Shown here: positions 46,947-57,765 of the stretch, in pieces | Layout of the letters: the number at the start of each line of letters is the position of its first letter | How positions within the stretch are numbered: position 1 is the first letter of the stretch | Source: Elymus sibiricus | Lineage: Eukaryota; Streptophyta; Magnoliopsida; Poales; Poaceae | Reading direction: 5' to 3' | Length of the DNA: 64,000 nucleotides | Assembly (NCBI GenBank): GCA_039707655.1 | Contig: CM077666.1 | Location: forward strand, 238,296,166 to 238,360,165 | Position numbers and translations under genes: made by a program | The notes under the pieces: model-generated | Told to the model about the DNA's origin: nothing | Seen by the model: only the letters and a program-made list of their open reading frames with translations | Database searches by the model: none

Positions 46947-48151
46947 CACCCAGGTGCCCACGAGGCACCAGGGCGCGCCAACCCCCCCCCCCCCCCAGGC
47001 ACGCCCTGGTGGCTTGTGGGGGCCCTGGCCAGCCTCCGGTGCCCATTTTCTTGTATATAAGCCCATTTGCCCTAGAAAAAGTAGCGAGAAGACTTTTGGG
47101 ACGGTGCGCCGCCGTCTCGAGGTGGAAATTGGGCAGGAGCACTTTTGCCAATGATCCTCTCCAATGATCCTCTCATCATGGGAGGACGAATCTTCATCAA
47201 CATCTTCAATAGCACCATCTCATCTCAAACCCTAGTTCATCTCTTGTATTCAATCTTTGTCTCAAAACCCCAGATTGGTACCTGTGGGTTGCTAGTAGTG
47301 TTGATTACATCTTATAGTTGATGCTAACTGGTTTACTTGGTGGAAGATTATATGTTCAGATCCAATATGCTATTTAATACCCCTCTGATCTTGGACATGA
47401 ATATGGTTTGTGAGTAGTTACTTTTGTACTTGAGAACATGGGAGAAGTCTTGTCATAAGTAATCATGTGAATTTGGTATTCGTTCGATATTTTGATGATA
47501 TGTATGTTGTTGATTCTCTTAGTGGTGTCATGTGAACGTCGACTAGATGACACTTCACCATCTTTGGGCCTAAGGGAATGCATTGTGGAGTAGTAATTAT
47601 ATGATGGGTTGCTAGAGTGACAGAAGCTTAAACCCTAGTTTATGCGCTATTCCGTAAGGGGCTGATTTGGATCCATATGTTTAATGCTATGGTTAGAGTT
47701 ATCTTAATTCTTCTTTCGTAGTTGCAGATGCTTGCGAGAGGGGATAATCATAAGTGTGAGGCTTGTTCAAGTAAGAACAACACCCAAGCACCGGTCCACC
47801 CATATATCAAATTATCAAGTAGCGAACGCGAATCAAACAAACATGATGAAAGTGACTAGATGAAATTCCCATGTGTCCTCGAGAACGCTTTGCTTACTAT
47901 AAGAGATCGTTCCGGCTTGTCCTTTGCTACAAAAAGGGATTGGGCCACCTTGCTGCACTCTTTGTTACTATTGTTACTTGTCACTTGTTACAAATTATCT
48001 TGCTATCAAACTACTCGTTACCGATAATTTCAGTGCTTGCAGAAAATACCTTGCTGAAAACCGCTTGTCATTTCCTTCTGCTCCGAGTTGGGTTCGACAC
48101 TCTTACTTATCGAAAGGACTACGATTGATCCCCTATACTTGTGGGTCATCA

Positions 48152-48630
48152 TGGCACCACTTGTCTCCCCCCGGGGATCAATCAACTTTCCTGTGCACAT
48201 CTAACGACCTAGGCTCTCTTGACTAGATGGCAACTTCCTATCCAAGGAAGTCTACACATCCCAGTTTCCCCCTTTGGAGATATGCGGAAGAGACAAAACT
48301 ACAAATGAAATAGGCCCCCCCATTCGAGCAAATGTGGGTGTACTGAGGATGTTTGGTTTCGTGGCACCGGGATTGACCGGTTATTAAGGTTGGAGTATAA
48401 GGGGGGGGGGGGGTTCTACAATACTCCAACTCTAAACTACTCATCTCAAGTCATTCTACTTTCCATTTCAAAGTGCCCGAAGGAGTCTACTATCTTAAGT
48501 AAAGTCTTTCCCCGAATGATCTCCTTGTCATTTCCGTTTTAGTTGTTAGGGTTCATGTGATCGAAAGAAAGTTCTGGTTTCGCAGTGACTTACTAGGTTC
48601 AACTGAAATGAGGTGGATCTCTCTATTACT
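48152..48630 (-). repeat. Gypsy-D LTR, second piece
   Basis: This continues the LTR interrupted at 38539 and starts with the TGGCA duplication. It contains a poly-G tract near 48,403. Its outer edge is uncertain and is placed where a new LTR begins at 48631. Confidence 0.5.
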
Positions 48631-49234
48631 TGATGTCTACTACACAACTTTATTCTTGTAGACTCGGTTGGGCCTCCAAGCGTAGAGTTCTGTAGGATAG
48701 CAGCAAATTTCCCTCAAGTGGACGACCTAAGGTTTATCAATCCGTGGGAGGTGTAGGATTAAGATGGTCTCTCTCAAACAACCTTGCAATCAAGTACAAA
48801 CAATCTCTTGTGTCCCTAACACACCCAATACAATGGTAAATTGTATAGGTGCACTAGTTCGGCGAAGAGATATGGTGATACAAGTGTAGTATGGATAGTA
48901 GATATAGGTTTTTGTAATATGAAATAACAAAAACAGCAAGGTAGCTAGTAACAAAACTGAGCACAAATAACATTGCAATGCTTGGAAACAAAGCCTAGGG
49001 TTCATACTTTCACTAGTGCAATCTCACAACAGTGCTAACATAATTGAATCTTATAGTGATCCCTCAACGTGTGACAAAGAATCACTCCAAAGTTCTTATC
49101 AATAGCGGAGAACATAAGATGAAATTGTTGTAGGTAGTGAACCACCTCAAAGTTATCTTTCCGATCAATCTATTGAGCCATCCCTATAAGTGTCACAAAC
49201 AGCCCTAGAGTTCGTACTACAATAACACCATATG
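48631..49234 (-). repeat. LTR fragment of another Gypsy element
   Basis: Begins TGATGTCTACTACACAAC, an LTR edge of a common Triticeae Gypsy type, and is cut off at 49234 by the next LTR. No coding sequence. The orientation is a guess. Confidence 0.5.
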
Positions 49235-49744
49235 TGTCGTGGGAAAACGACGATCTATGGGATCAAGAGGATCCCTTTGCGGTTCGGCTGTGGGATCAAT
49301 ATACTACAAAGAGCAGGGCTAGTAGATATGAGAACAACCAACGATTTATCTAGGTTTGGGCCGCTGTTAGCGTAAAACCCTACTCCTGTTCTGGTGGTTT
49401 GATTGTCTATGAGCTCAAAGGTTACAAAGAGCGCAGGTTGCCGGCAAGGTGCGCGGGAAGTGTAGCTACAGCGTGTAATTCAACTAGGAGTCGACCGTTC
49501 TAAGTGTTGCCGTGGGCCTACTTTTATAGGCCAAGGGGTTACCACTTACCACAGTGGCTAACACGGTCATTTACAGGGTATGAATAGTGACTTGCACCAT
49601 CACCACGTCTATCTCCTAACGGGGTAAGACAATCGCATTTAATGCACCGTTAGGTGCTATGCCGGGGAGGCGAGGCTTTGGGCAAAAGATCTGTACCACC
49701 CTCCTATTATCTTGACACGTCCCAGGGACGGGTGTCATTAAAGT
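49235..49744 (-). repeat. Truncated inverted copy of the Gypsy-A type LTR
   Basis: Starts TGTCGTGG (the complement of the CCACGACA end at 29750). It shares CTTGCCGGCAACCT-type and GCACCGTTAGGTGC-type tracts with the 24,649-29,750 LTR in reverse. It ends at GACGGGTGTCATTAAAGT, where Gypsy-B inserted; the rest should lie beyond the window. Confidence 0.7.
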
Positions 49745-50628
49745 TGTCAGAATCGGGGCTCCGGGGACCCTGGTTCAAAGACTGGGGCGCTTGTTTCTAT
49801 CCACTCCGTGGTGACCACGGTGAGACTACGGTGAGAGCACACGGAGCACAAGGCATGATAGGAGACAGAACAGCTACCCAGGTTCGGGCCACCTCGCGGT
49901 GTAAAACCCTACTCCTGCTTTGTGTTTGGGATTATGGTGGGCAAGAAGGTTCTCGCGTACAAGGTTGAAGACAAAGGAATCGGTCTTCGCACTACGGTGG
50001 CAGCACTGCCCCTTTTATAGCCGCCTAGGTCCTCTTCCCCCGAAAACGTTGGCGGGCAGGGTTGCCACACACAACGGCAATTTGAAAGGGGACAGGCGCC
50101 CAGGCTTATCCTGACTAAAGTTGATCTCCGCCTGCAAAAGTGTTATCCATGACACGCCGGTGGGCTCGATGATGACCTCCGCCCTATGCGCCTTGCTGTC
50201 TTGGCCTTCTTTCACCAAACGGGCAGTCCTTGGGACTTGCTTTGGAGGTGGGCAGCTGGTGCTGCCCCTTTAGCACCAAAGAAGAAATCCTCTCTGTCCG
50301 TGCCTGCTGGTACGGTTCCTGCCGCGGCTTGTCTCCAAGCGCATCACCCACGTTGTGGGCATTGGACCGCGCAACCGGCACCAGGCGACGCCCACCTCGG
50401 GTGGCCTTGGGAGACTACCTCATGAGAGGGCCTCGCAAGGCCTCCTGCTGTTGCTGCTAAGTCTTGGTGATCCGCTCCGTGCAGAGGGGCCCTCGTGAGG
50501 CTGGCGCCTCGCGAGGTATCTTGCTTCGCGGCGCCCGTGATTGGGCTGCCTTTTGGGCCTTCCCCAGGTGTTGCATCCTGGGCAGCAGGCAGACGGGTCA
50601 TGGTACCCCGGTTCCCACTGGCCCGACA
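49745..50628 (-). repeat. Gypsy-B 3' LTR (884 bp)
   Basis: The edges on the plus strand are TGTCAGAATCGGGG (49745) and GGCCCGACA (50628). It contains several copies of the CTCGCGAGG/CTCGTGAGG palindrome also found through the element interior. Confidence 0.8.
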
Positions 50629-50642
50629 GTAGCCCCCGGGCC
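50629..50642 (-). other. Polypurine tract of Gypsy-B
   Basis: The minus strand reads GGCCCGGGGGCTAC directly before the LTR, the plus-strand DNA primer site. Confidence 0.75.
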
Positions 50643-50929
50643 TGTGGCGCACACGTTCCCGCTTGTTGGGAGCGAAACGGCGCGGGCCCTGATAAATTGC
50701 GGGGCCCAGGTTCGACGCGTGGTGCACGATGGGACGTGGGACGCCCCCACTTCCTCCACTATGCCTCGGTAACTGCCCGCGGAGCCATAAAGAAGACCCG
50801 CACGCGGCGCAGAGCATCATTGCCTTCCTTCGTACTCCTCGCCTCCTAGCGCTTGACTCCTCGCATCTCCTTCCTTAATTCCCAGTATTGAAGAAGGCGA
50901 AGTGGCCGGGGAGTGCCCCTTTAAGGTGC
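50643..50929. other. Region upstream of the Gypsy-B B3-type gene
   Basis: GC-rich and noncoding; it lies between the polypurine tract and the TATA box and is the presumed promoter region of the plus-strand gene. Confidence 0.45.
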
Positions 50930-50937
50930 TATAAAAG
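50930..50937 (+). promoter_or_regulatory. TATA box for the plus-strand B3-type gene
   Basis: TATAAAAG, 101 bp before the ATG at 51038, placing a start site near 50,962 and a 5' leader of about 75 bp. It has the right strand and spacing for an independent Pol II promoter inside the retrotransposon. Confidence 0.65.
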
Positions 50938-51037
50938 GAGCGGGGGGTAGAGACCGTCCTCACCCGTCTTCTACCCTTGTCTATCCCCTTCTTCAAGCTT
51001 CCACTCTTCCTTGCTTACCCCGAGGACCACCGCTGCG

Positions 51038-51684
51038 ATGGCAAGGGGTAGAGGTCAATCCAATGCATCATCCGCTGCCACGAGGGTTCCTCCTTGGGGC
51101 CGGACACGCTCCTTGGTGGCTACCGCAGCCAGCCCTAGCGCTCGCAGAAGGTTCGCCCCCCGCGGCGGTGGAGGCCGCAGCGCTCGTGGTCGAGGCAGGT
51201 GCAGCGGGGCAGCCGCCCCTCCTCCCTAAGCAGAGGCCCACACAGTTCATCATGGGGCTGCACCATCGGCCCTGCAGTTGGCTTCGGCCCCCAGACTCCT
51301 TTGCGAGAGCGATGGAGAACAGCAGGCCCTTGGGCCTGTGGCTGCAGGCGGACGGCTACTGCAACGGCCCCTCCTGGGTGGCGACTGAGTTCTCCCCCAC
51401 TGGCTTCATGTTCCTGAAGCAGGGGAGGAAGTCGTTTGCCCGCTCCCGTGGTCTAAAGATGGGGGCAGGTCCTCCAGTTTAGGTACGACGGAGCCGCCAC
51501 ACTCTTTGTGAAGTTCTTCGGGGTCTCCGATGGCCGTATGGAGTGCTGTGCGGAGAGTGAGAGCGGCAGCGGCACCGACTCCTCTAGTGAGGGCGAAAGT
51601 GACGGCGGCACCGACTCCACCAGCGGGGGCGAGAGCGACGGAAGCTCCCTGCGCATAAAGAGTGAGGGCGACGATTCTGACTAG
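51038..51684 (+). pseudogene. B3-type gene antisense to Gypsy-B pol, frameshifted
   Basis: Starts at ATG 51038 (MARGRGQSNASSAATR, an Arg/Gly/Ala-rich tail). It shifts frame near 51,220, then encodes a B3-like fold (FARAMENSRPLGLWLQADG, FLKQGRKSFARSRGL). A second shift, an extra G in the GGGGG run near 51,460, leads into the rest (GQVLQFRYDGAATLFVKFFG). The Ser/Asp/Glu-rich acidic tail runs to TAG 51682-51684. B3 domains bind DNA; the acidic tail is typical of this retroelement-associated group. With its own TATA box it is oriented against pol and sits between pol and the 3' LTR, like the antisense gene of Gypsy-A. The two frameshifts make this copy non-coding. Confidence 0.68.
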
Positions 51685-52992
51685 GCGTAGGTAGCGCCCG
51701 AGTCGGATCCTGAAGATGAGCTGCGCTCCACGTAGGCTTCTTTCTTTTGCTCCTGTACCAGAACCAATGTAGCCCCGTGGGGGGCGTGAAAACATTGTTT
51801 TTTGCATTTTAAGTACTTGATGATTTGCTGTAATTTGTGTTCCTTGTCAGGCCCTCTCGTGAGGCTTGTTTTCCACTTTTTCACATGCCTTGGTGCTCTA
51901 CGTCGTCAGGAACCAGCCCCCGAGCGGGCTACGACCGTCGCTGGTATGTTAGGACGCGTGCCTAGACAAGGCCAGAGGGTGTAGGGCTCTGAGGGGCGGT
52001 AAGGGCTCCTGAGGCGTGATGCTCAGGGAGCCCCCCTTTGGCGTGCAAGCGGCTTGCGTAAAGGAGAAAACATCCGCACTCAGCAAGGTTGCGGGGAGAG
52101 AAGAGCTTGAAGGGTGCTGAGGGTAGCTCGCAAGGTGTTTTTAGACTTAGCTTTTTGCGGAGTGTGGCGCTTACCGTGTCGCGGCTGCGGAGTGTGCCTC
52201 GTGAGGCTCTTGCTCGTGAGGCCTCCTATTGGCACTCGATGAGGATGACCACCGCAGGCCGCCTCGCAAGGCATCGCTCGCGAGGCCTCCTGCAGGCTTC
52301 GTCGGGAGACGGCTCAACGTGGGTTACCTCGCGAGGCCGCGCTTGCGAGGCCTTCTGTGTGCCATGTTCCTATGACAACTGCATACCGACAAGTTTTTAC
52401 AGAAGGAGGAGCGGTGCACGCTTGCTAGCTTGCTCATGGGTGTCACGCGAGGAGAGAAGGCACCAAGGACTTGGTGAGGTGACGTGCTTGTGAGCAGGCC
52501 CGCGAGCCAGAGTTCAGTCACTTGGGTTTTGCGGCGCTACTGGGACTGACCCGAGCACAGGCACACCGTGTCCAGCCCTCGCCCGCGTGATGCGCAGGAG
52601 GAAGGTCGCGAGCACGCATGGCTCCTGAGGCAGACAACTTACCAAACACATATAATATCTTAGGAAATAAAGCTTTACTGCAGCATAATAATAAGGTTCA
52701 TTACACAACCAAAAAAAGAGATGTGGCTGCCGTGTCTGGCACAGGTGAGCTTGAGGATGGTGCAGCCACATGGCGCCCTCAGTTTCACATCCAAAAGAGA
52801 AGAGACTGTCGTGGCGGACATGAGACAACTTGAGGTTGGTGCAGCCAGGCGGCGCCCTCAATTCGATCGATCCGCCAGCGCTGATCATGGGGCTTCCACT
52901 GGGTTGTGGGAGGGAGCTCTCGCGGGCCCATCTGGCTAGCGCAAGGAGAGCTCCGGAGCGTGTACAGCTCCATTTCATTCGTACGCGTGAGG
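51685..52992. other. Gypsy-B spacer rich in CTCGCGAG palindromes
   Basis: Noncoding DNA between the converging B3-type gene and pol. Between 51,850 and 52,350 it holds many copies of GCCTCGCGAGGC or GCCTCGTGAGGC variants. Short reading frames here show no family features. Confidence 0.6.
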
Positions 52993-55900
52993 TCACGGGT
53001 AGAACTTGCGGCGGTGTTGGATGTTCCATGTGTTGGGCACAGGAACACCCTCCTCCATCTCCAGCCAAGCGGTGCCAGGCCGGGAGACATGGGCAACCCT
53101 GAATGGGCCTTCCCACATGGTTGAGAGCTTGTGGAGTCCCTCTCTGGAGAGGATCCTTCATAGGACAAGATCGCCTACTTTGAGTGTGTAGGGGCGTATG
53201 TTGCGGCTGTGATAGCGATGCAAAGCCTGCTGGAATCGAGCAACGCGTAGAGCGGCCTGGCGACGGGCCTCCTCGAGGAGCAGCAGGTCGGCCTCTCGTG
53301 AGGCGTCCTGATGAGCTTCGTTGAAGGTGAGGACTCGCGGAGAGCCGTGCTTGAGTTCAGAAGGGAGGACTGCTTCAGCTCCATAGACGAGGAAGAAGGG
53401 AGTCTTGCCAGTGGGCTTGGTTGCTGTCGTGCGGATTGACCAGAGCACGGACTGGAGCTTGTCAAGCCAGTCTTTGCCGCAGGCGTCAAGCTTTGAAACT
53501 TCATGTCTTGAGGCCCTTGAGGACTTCAGTGTTGGCACGCTCAGCCTGGCCGTTGCTTCACGGGTGCGCCACAGAGGCGTAGCAGATCTGTGTGTCGAGG
53601 CTGGTGCAGTATGACTTGAAGAGGCCACTGGTGAACTGCGATCCGTCGTCAGTGATGATGCGGTTGGGGACGCCAAAGTGGCTCACAAGGCCCTCGATGA
53701 ACTTGACAGCTGAGGCTGCCGGGATTGTGTGGACTGGCTCGACCTCCGCCCACTTGGTGAACTTGTCGATGGTGACATAGAGGTAGCGGTAGCCGCCTGC
53801 CATGCGAGGGAAAGGGCCCAAGATGTCCAACCCCAGACCGCGAAGGGCCAGGAGAGTGGGATCGGCTGGAGGCCTTGCACCGGCTGGTGGATTTGCTTGG
53901 CGTGGAATTGGCAGGCTTCAAAGGATTGGACGAGCTCAGTGGCGTCTTGAAGCGTGGTGGGCCAATAGAAGCTGCTGCGGAACACCTTGTTGGCGAGGGT
54001 GCGCGACGAGTAGTGGTGGCCATAGTCTCCACCGTTGATGTCCGCGAGTAGCTTGCGAGCTTGTTCTTTGGAGATGCACTGCAGCACGACGCCATTGGGG
54101 CGCCTATGGTAGAGCTCGCCGTCTTGCAAGCAGTAGGCGGTGGCCTGGCGAGCCACGCGCTCTGCCTCTGAGTCCTTCTCCGGGAGGGTGCCGTTCTGCA
54201 AGAAGGCCTTGAATTCCGTGACCCAGCAGTCCGCTTGAGGTTCCAGCGCGAGCAGCAAGCGAGCGCCCGAAGATGGGCCGGAATCAGGTGCACCTGTGGG
54301 TGGTGCGGGGGGGATTTCCTCATGAGGCGCCGTGGCGCTCACGGCAAGTGCTGCGGCTGATGGCCTCAGGAGCCTTTCTTCGAAGACGCCAAGGTTCTAC
54401 GGCTCGCGGCGAGATGCCCGCTTGGCGATGTCATCTGCTTCTTTGTTGCTGCCGCGAGGGACATGCTGGAGCTCTAGGCCAAGGAAGCACTTCTCAAGCT
54501 TGCGAACTTCCTCCAGGTAGGCGGCCATGTGCTCGTCCTTGGGCTTGTAGCTTTTGTTGGAGAAGTTGACGAGGAGCTGAGAGTCGCCCTTGATGATGAT
54601 GCGCTTGATGCCCAGAGCAAAGGCAGCCTTGAGCCCAGCGATGAGGCCTTCGTACTCTACGATGTTGTTGGAGACCTTGTCGTCATGCTTGAAGTAGAGT
54701 TGGACAGTGTAGTGAAGCTTGTCCCCTGTTGGCGAGGTGAGCATGACACCAGCTCCCGCGCCCTGTCACGAGAACGCGCCGTTGAAGTGCATGGTCCAAT
54801 CGCCAGGCGCCTCGTCTCCAGGCAGGAGGGATTTGTCCTCGCGAGGCTCTTCTTGGTGTGGGGCCGTCCATTCCGCCATGAAGTCCACCAAGGATGCGCC
54901 CTTGATCACACGTGTGGTGCAGAATTCTAGTTCGAAGGCCTGCAGCTCGATGTTCCACTCGGCGACGCGGCCCACGGCGTTGGGGCTGCGCAAGACTTGC
55001 TCCAATGGGTAGGATGTGATCACCATGATGGGATGGCCCTGGAAGTAGTGGCGCAACTTCTTGGTGGCGAGGAGGAGCTTCTGCTGCATGGGGTAGCACT
55101 CACGCGCATCCCGCAGCACTGTGCTGACGAAGTACACGGGGTGCTCGACGAGGCGCGTGGTTGTGGTAGCATCTTGCTCTCCGGAGGGCCCTGGGTGCTC
55201 ATGAGGCTCGGGGGGCTCAGGAGGCGGCTTGACAGGGGCCTCCCGAGGAGGGCCCTCGGCAGGCGAAGGCGCAGCCTCGGCAGGCACTGATGCGGCCTCG
55301 GCAGGCTTCTTCTAGATGCAGACGCGCTCCTCTCGTACCGCCACCAGGGCTGCGCTGGCCGTTTGGGGAGTGGCTGCCAAGTACAGGAGCAGGGGCTCGC
55401 AAGAACATGGTGCGACCATGATGGGCGGGCTCGTGAGGTACCTGTTGAGGTCCTCGAAGGCAGCATCAGCCTCAGGAGTCCACCTGAAGGGGCCGGACCT
55501 CTTCATGAGCTTGAAGAATGGCAGGGCTCGCTCGCCGAACTTGGAGATGAAGCGCCCCAGCGAGGCCATGCATCCCGCCAGGTGCTGCATTTGCTTGAGG
55601 TTCTGGGGAGGGCGCATATTCTCGATGGCCTTGATCTTCTCGGGGTTCGCCTCGATGCCGTGGTGGGAGACCAGGAAGCCAAGCAGCTTGCTGGAAGGGA
55701 CTCCGAAGACGCACTTGTCGGGGTTGAGCTTGCGGTTGACCTTGCGCAGGTTGTTGAACATTTCCTCGAGGTCCGCGAGGAGGGACTAGGCCTCGCGAGT
55801 CTTAACAATGATGTCGTCGACGTAGGCTTCCGCGTTCCTGCCCATCTGAAGCCCCAGGGCGATGCACATCAGCCTTTGGAAGGTGGCTCCGGCACTCCTC

Positions 55901-56367
55901 AGGCTGAAGGGCATGCAGATGTAGCAGTATATCCCGCAGGGGGTGATGAAGGCCGTTTTCTCCACATCTTCTGTCGCCATCTTGATCTGGTGGTAACCTG
56001 AGAAGGCATCTAGGAAGCACAACAACTCACACCCGACGGTGGAGTCCACGATCTGGTCGATGCGAGGCAGTGGGAAGGGATCTTGAGGGCAGAACTTGTT
56101 GAGGCTCATGAAGTCGACGCAAATTCGCTGCTTGCCGTACTTCTTGGGCAGTACGACTGGGTTGGCGAGCCATTCAGGGTGGCGCACCTCGTGGATGACT
56201 CCCGCTTCTTGTAAATTTTGGACTTCTTTGATGATGAACTCTTGCTTCTTTGGCGCCTGGCGCCGTGCCTTCTGTTTCATGAGGCGTGCATTGGGGCACA
56301 CCGCTAAGTGGTGCTTGATGACCTCCCTCGGCACACCGAACAAATCAGATGCTGTCCAAGCAAACAC
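52993..56367 (-). pseudogene. Gypsy-B pol: RT, RNase H, integrase, with many stops
   Basis: Read from 56367 downward. Reverse transcriptase: GKQRICVDFMSLNKFCPQD, FLDAFSGYHQIKM, the catalytic YVDDIIV near 55,810, thumb at FGVPSSKLLGFLVSHHGIEA. Connection and RNase H: YVEGLIAGLKAA-type (NIVEYEGLIAGLKAA) with IIKGDSQLLVN, around 54,744-54,397. Integrase: EACQFHAKQIHQPVQ, core DILGPFP and IITDDGSQFTS, C-terminal VPNTWNIQHRRKFYP and TGA 52995-52993. One frame holds most of it, with in-frame stops near 55,786, 55,312, 54,766, 54,397 and in the DLVL stretch near 53,160, and frame changes near 53,830 and 53,680. The first RT residues are cut off by the Copia insertion at 56368. Confidence 0.87.
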
Positions 56368-57511
56368 TGTTGGAAATATGCCCTAGAGGCAATAATAAAT
56401 TGGTTATTATTATATTTCCTTGTTCATGATAATCGTTTATTATCCATGCTATAATTGTATTGATTGGAAACTCAAATACATGTGTGGGTACATAGACAAC
56501 ACTGTGTCCCTAGTAAGCCTCTAGTTGACTAGCTCGTTGATCAAAGATGGTTAAGGTTTCCTAGCCATTGACATGAGATGTCATTTGATGACGGGATCAC
56601 ATCATTAGGAGAATGATGTGATGGACAAGACCCAAACTAAGAACGTAGCACTTGATCGTGTCAGTTTATTGCTATTGTTTTCTGCATGTCAAGTATCTGT
56701 TCCTTTGACCATGAGATCATGCAACTCACTGACACCGGAGGAATACCTTGTGTGTATCAAACGTCGCAACGTAACTGGGTGACTATAAAGGTGCTCTACA
56801 GGTATCTCCGAGGGTGTCTGTTGGGTTGGCATGGATCAAGACTGGGATTTGTTACTCCGTGTGACGGAGAGGTATCTCAGGGCCCACTCGGTAATACAAC
56901 ATCACATTGAGCCTTGCAAGCAAAGTGACTAAAGAGTTAGCCACAGGATCTTGTATTACGGAACGAGTAAAGAGACTTGCCGGTAACGAGATTGAACTAG
57001 GTATAGTGATACCGACGATCGAATCTCGGGCAAGTAACATACCGAAGAACAAAGGGAACAGCATACGGGATTAACTGAATCCTTGACATAGAGGTTCGAC
57101 CGATAAAGATCTTCGTAGAATATGTAGGAGCCAATATGGGCATCCAGGTCCCGCTATTGGTTATTGATCGTAGAAGTGTCTCGATCATGTCTACATAGTT
57201 CTCGAACCCGCAGGGTCTACACACTTAACGTTTGGTGACGATTAGTATAATTGAGTTATTATGTTGGTGACCGAAAGTTGTTCGGAGTCCCGGATAAGAT
57301 CCCGGACATGACGAGGATCTCCGGAAGAGTCCGGAGGTAAAGATTGATATATGTGATAATAGTGTTTCGATCTCCGGAAGAGTTCCAGAGTTCACCGGAA
57401 GGGGTTCCGGATGTTTGCCGAAGTGTTCGGGTACAGCAACACTTTATATGGGCCAAGGGATAAAAGCCCACAAGGTATTGGAAAGTGCAAAAAGTAGTTT
57501 TGCTGCCGCGT

Positions 57512-57630
57512 AAGCGGTACTACCGCTTGTGTGAAGCGGTACTACCGCCCAAGCGGTACTACCGCTTGTGTGAAGCGGTACTACCGCCCAAGCGGTACTA
57601 CCGCTTGTGTGAAGCGGTACTACCGCTTGT
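57512..57630 (+). repeat. Palindromic 39-bp tandem repeat in the LTR
   Basis: Six copies of AAGCGGTACTACCGC at 57512, 57534, 57551, 57573, 57590 and 57612, spaced 22 and 17 bp alternately. The longer form, AAGCGGTACTACCGCTT, is a near-perfect palindrome. The array lies about 130-245 bp before the TATA box. Confidence 0.9.
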
Positions 57631-57757
57631 GCGCGGCTGTGCACGGTTCGGCAGGGATCCGAGTTGGACTCTTTTCCTGCGGGCCAAACCGACCTTGTGC
57701 GGACAAAACCGACCTGGAGGAGGCTTTTACTCCAAGTTTAGACCCCAAGTCTCAACA

Positions 57758-57765
57758 TATAAATA
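57758..57765 (+). promoter_or_regulatory. TATA box of the Copia LTR promoter
   Basis: TATAAATA followed by AGAGGGGCAGG; this is the element's Pol II promoter, with transcription expected to begin about 30 bp downstream. Confidence 0.78.

Larger units (their letters stand above)
38540..48151 (+). mobile_element. Athila-like Gypsy element, internally deleted, with nested CACTA
   Basis: The edges are TGATACATCC (38540) and GTGGGTCATCA (48151), flanked by duplications TGGCA (38535-38539 and 48152-48156). A tRNA-Asp-type primer site follows the 5' LTR. gag, protease and most of RT remain; RNase H, integrase and the start of the 3' LTR are deleted. The 3' LTR is split by the CACTA at 43,248-46,946. 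The LTR type and primer site resemble the Sabrina/WHAM group; the exact family is not claimed. Confidence 0.87.
42998..48151 (+). repeat. Athila-like 3' LTR, 5'-truncated and split
   Basis: The pieces are 42998-43247 and 46950-48151. The first about 21 bp of the LTR are missing and pol abuts it directly. Relative to the 5' LTR it lacks about 90 bp after ACTTTTGC (near 47,147) and carries a 13-bp tandem duplication CCAATGATCCTCT at 47148-47173. Confidence 0.85.
30571..48630 (-). mobile_element. Gypsy-D LTR retrotransposon, antisense, heavily interrupted
   Basis: Surviving pieces are 30571-31630, 35640-38539 and 48152 to about 48630. They read, on the minus strand, LTR, primer site, gag, part of RT, the zinc-binding part of integrase, integrase core and the pol tail. 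Two later insertions, 31631-35639 and 38540-48151, restore continuity when removed. The 3' LTR is absent; the element stops against Gypsy-C at 30571. Confidence 0.75.
49745..56367 (-). mobile_element. Gypsy-B LTR retrotransposon, antisense, 3' part
   Basis: On the minus strand the order is RT, RNase H, integrase, spacer with an oppositely oriented B3-type gene, polypurine tract and 3' LTR. The Copia element starting at 56368 cuts the RT start. The remaining 5' part is beyond the window. Confidence 0.83.
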
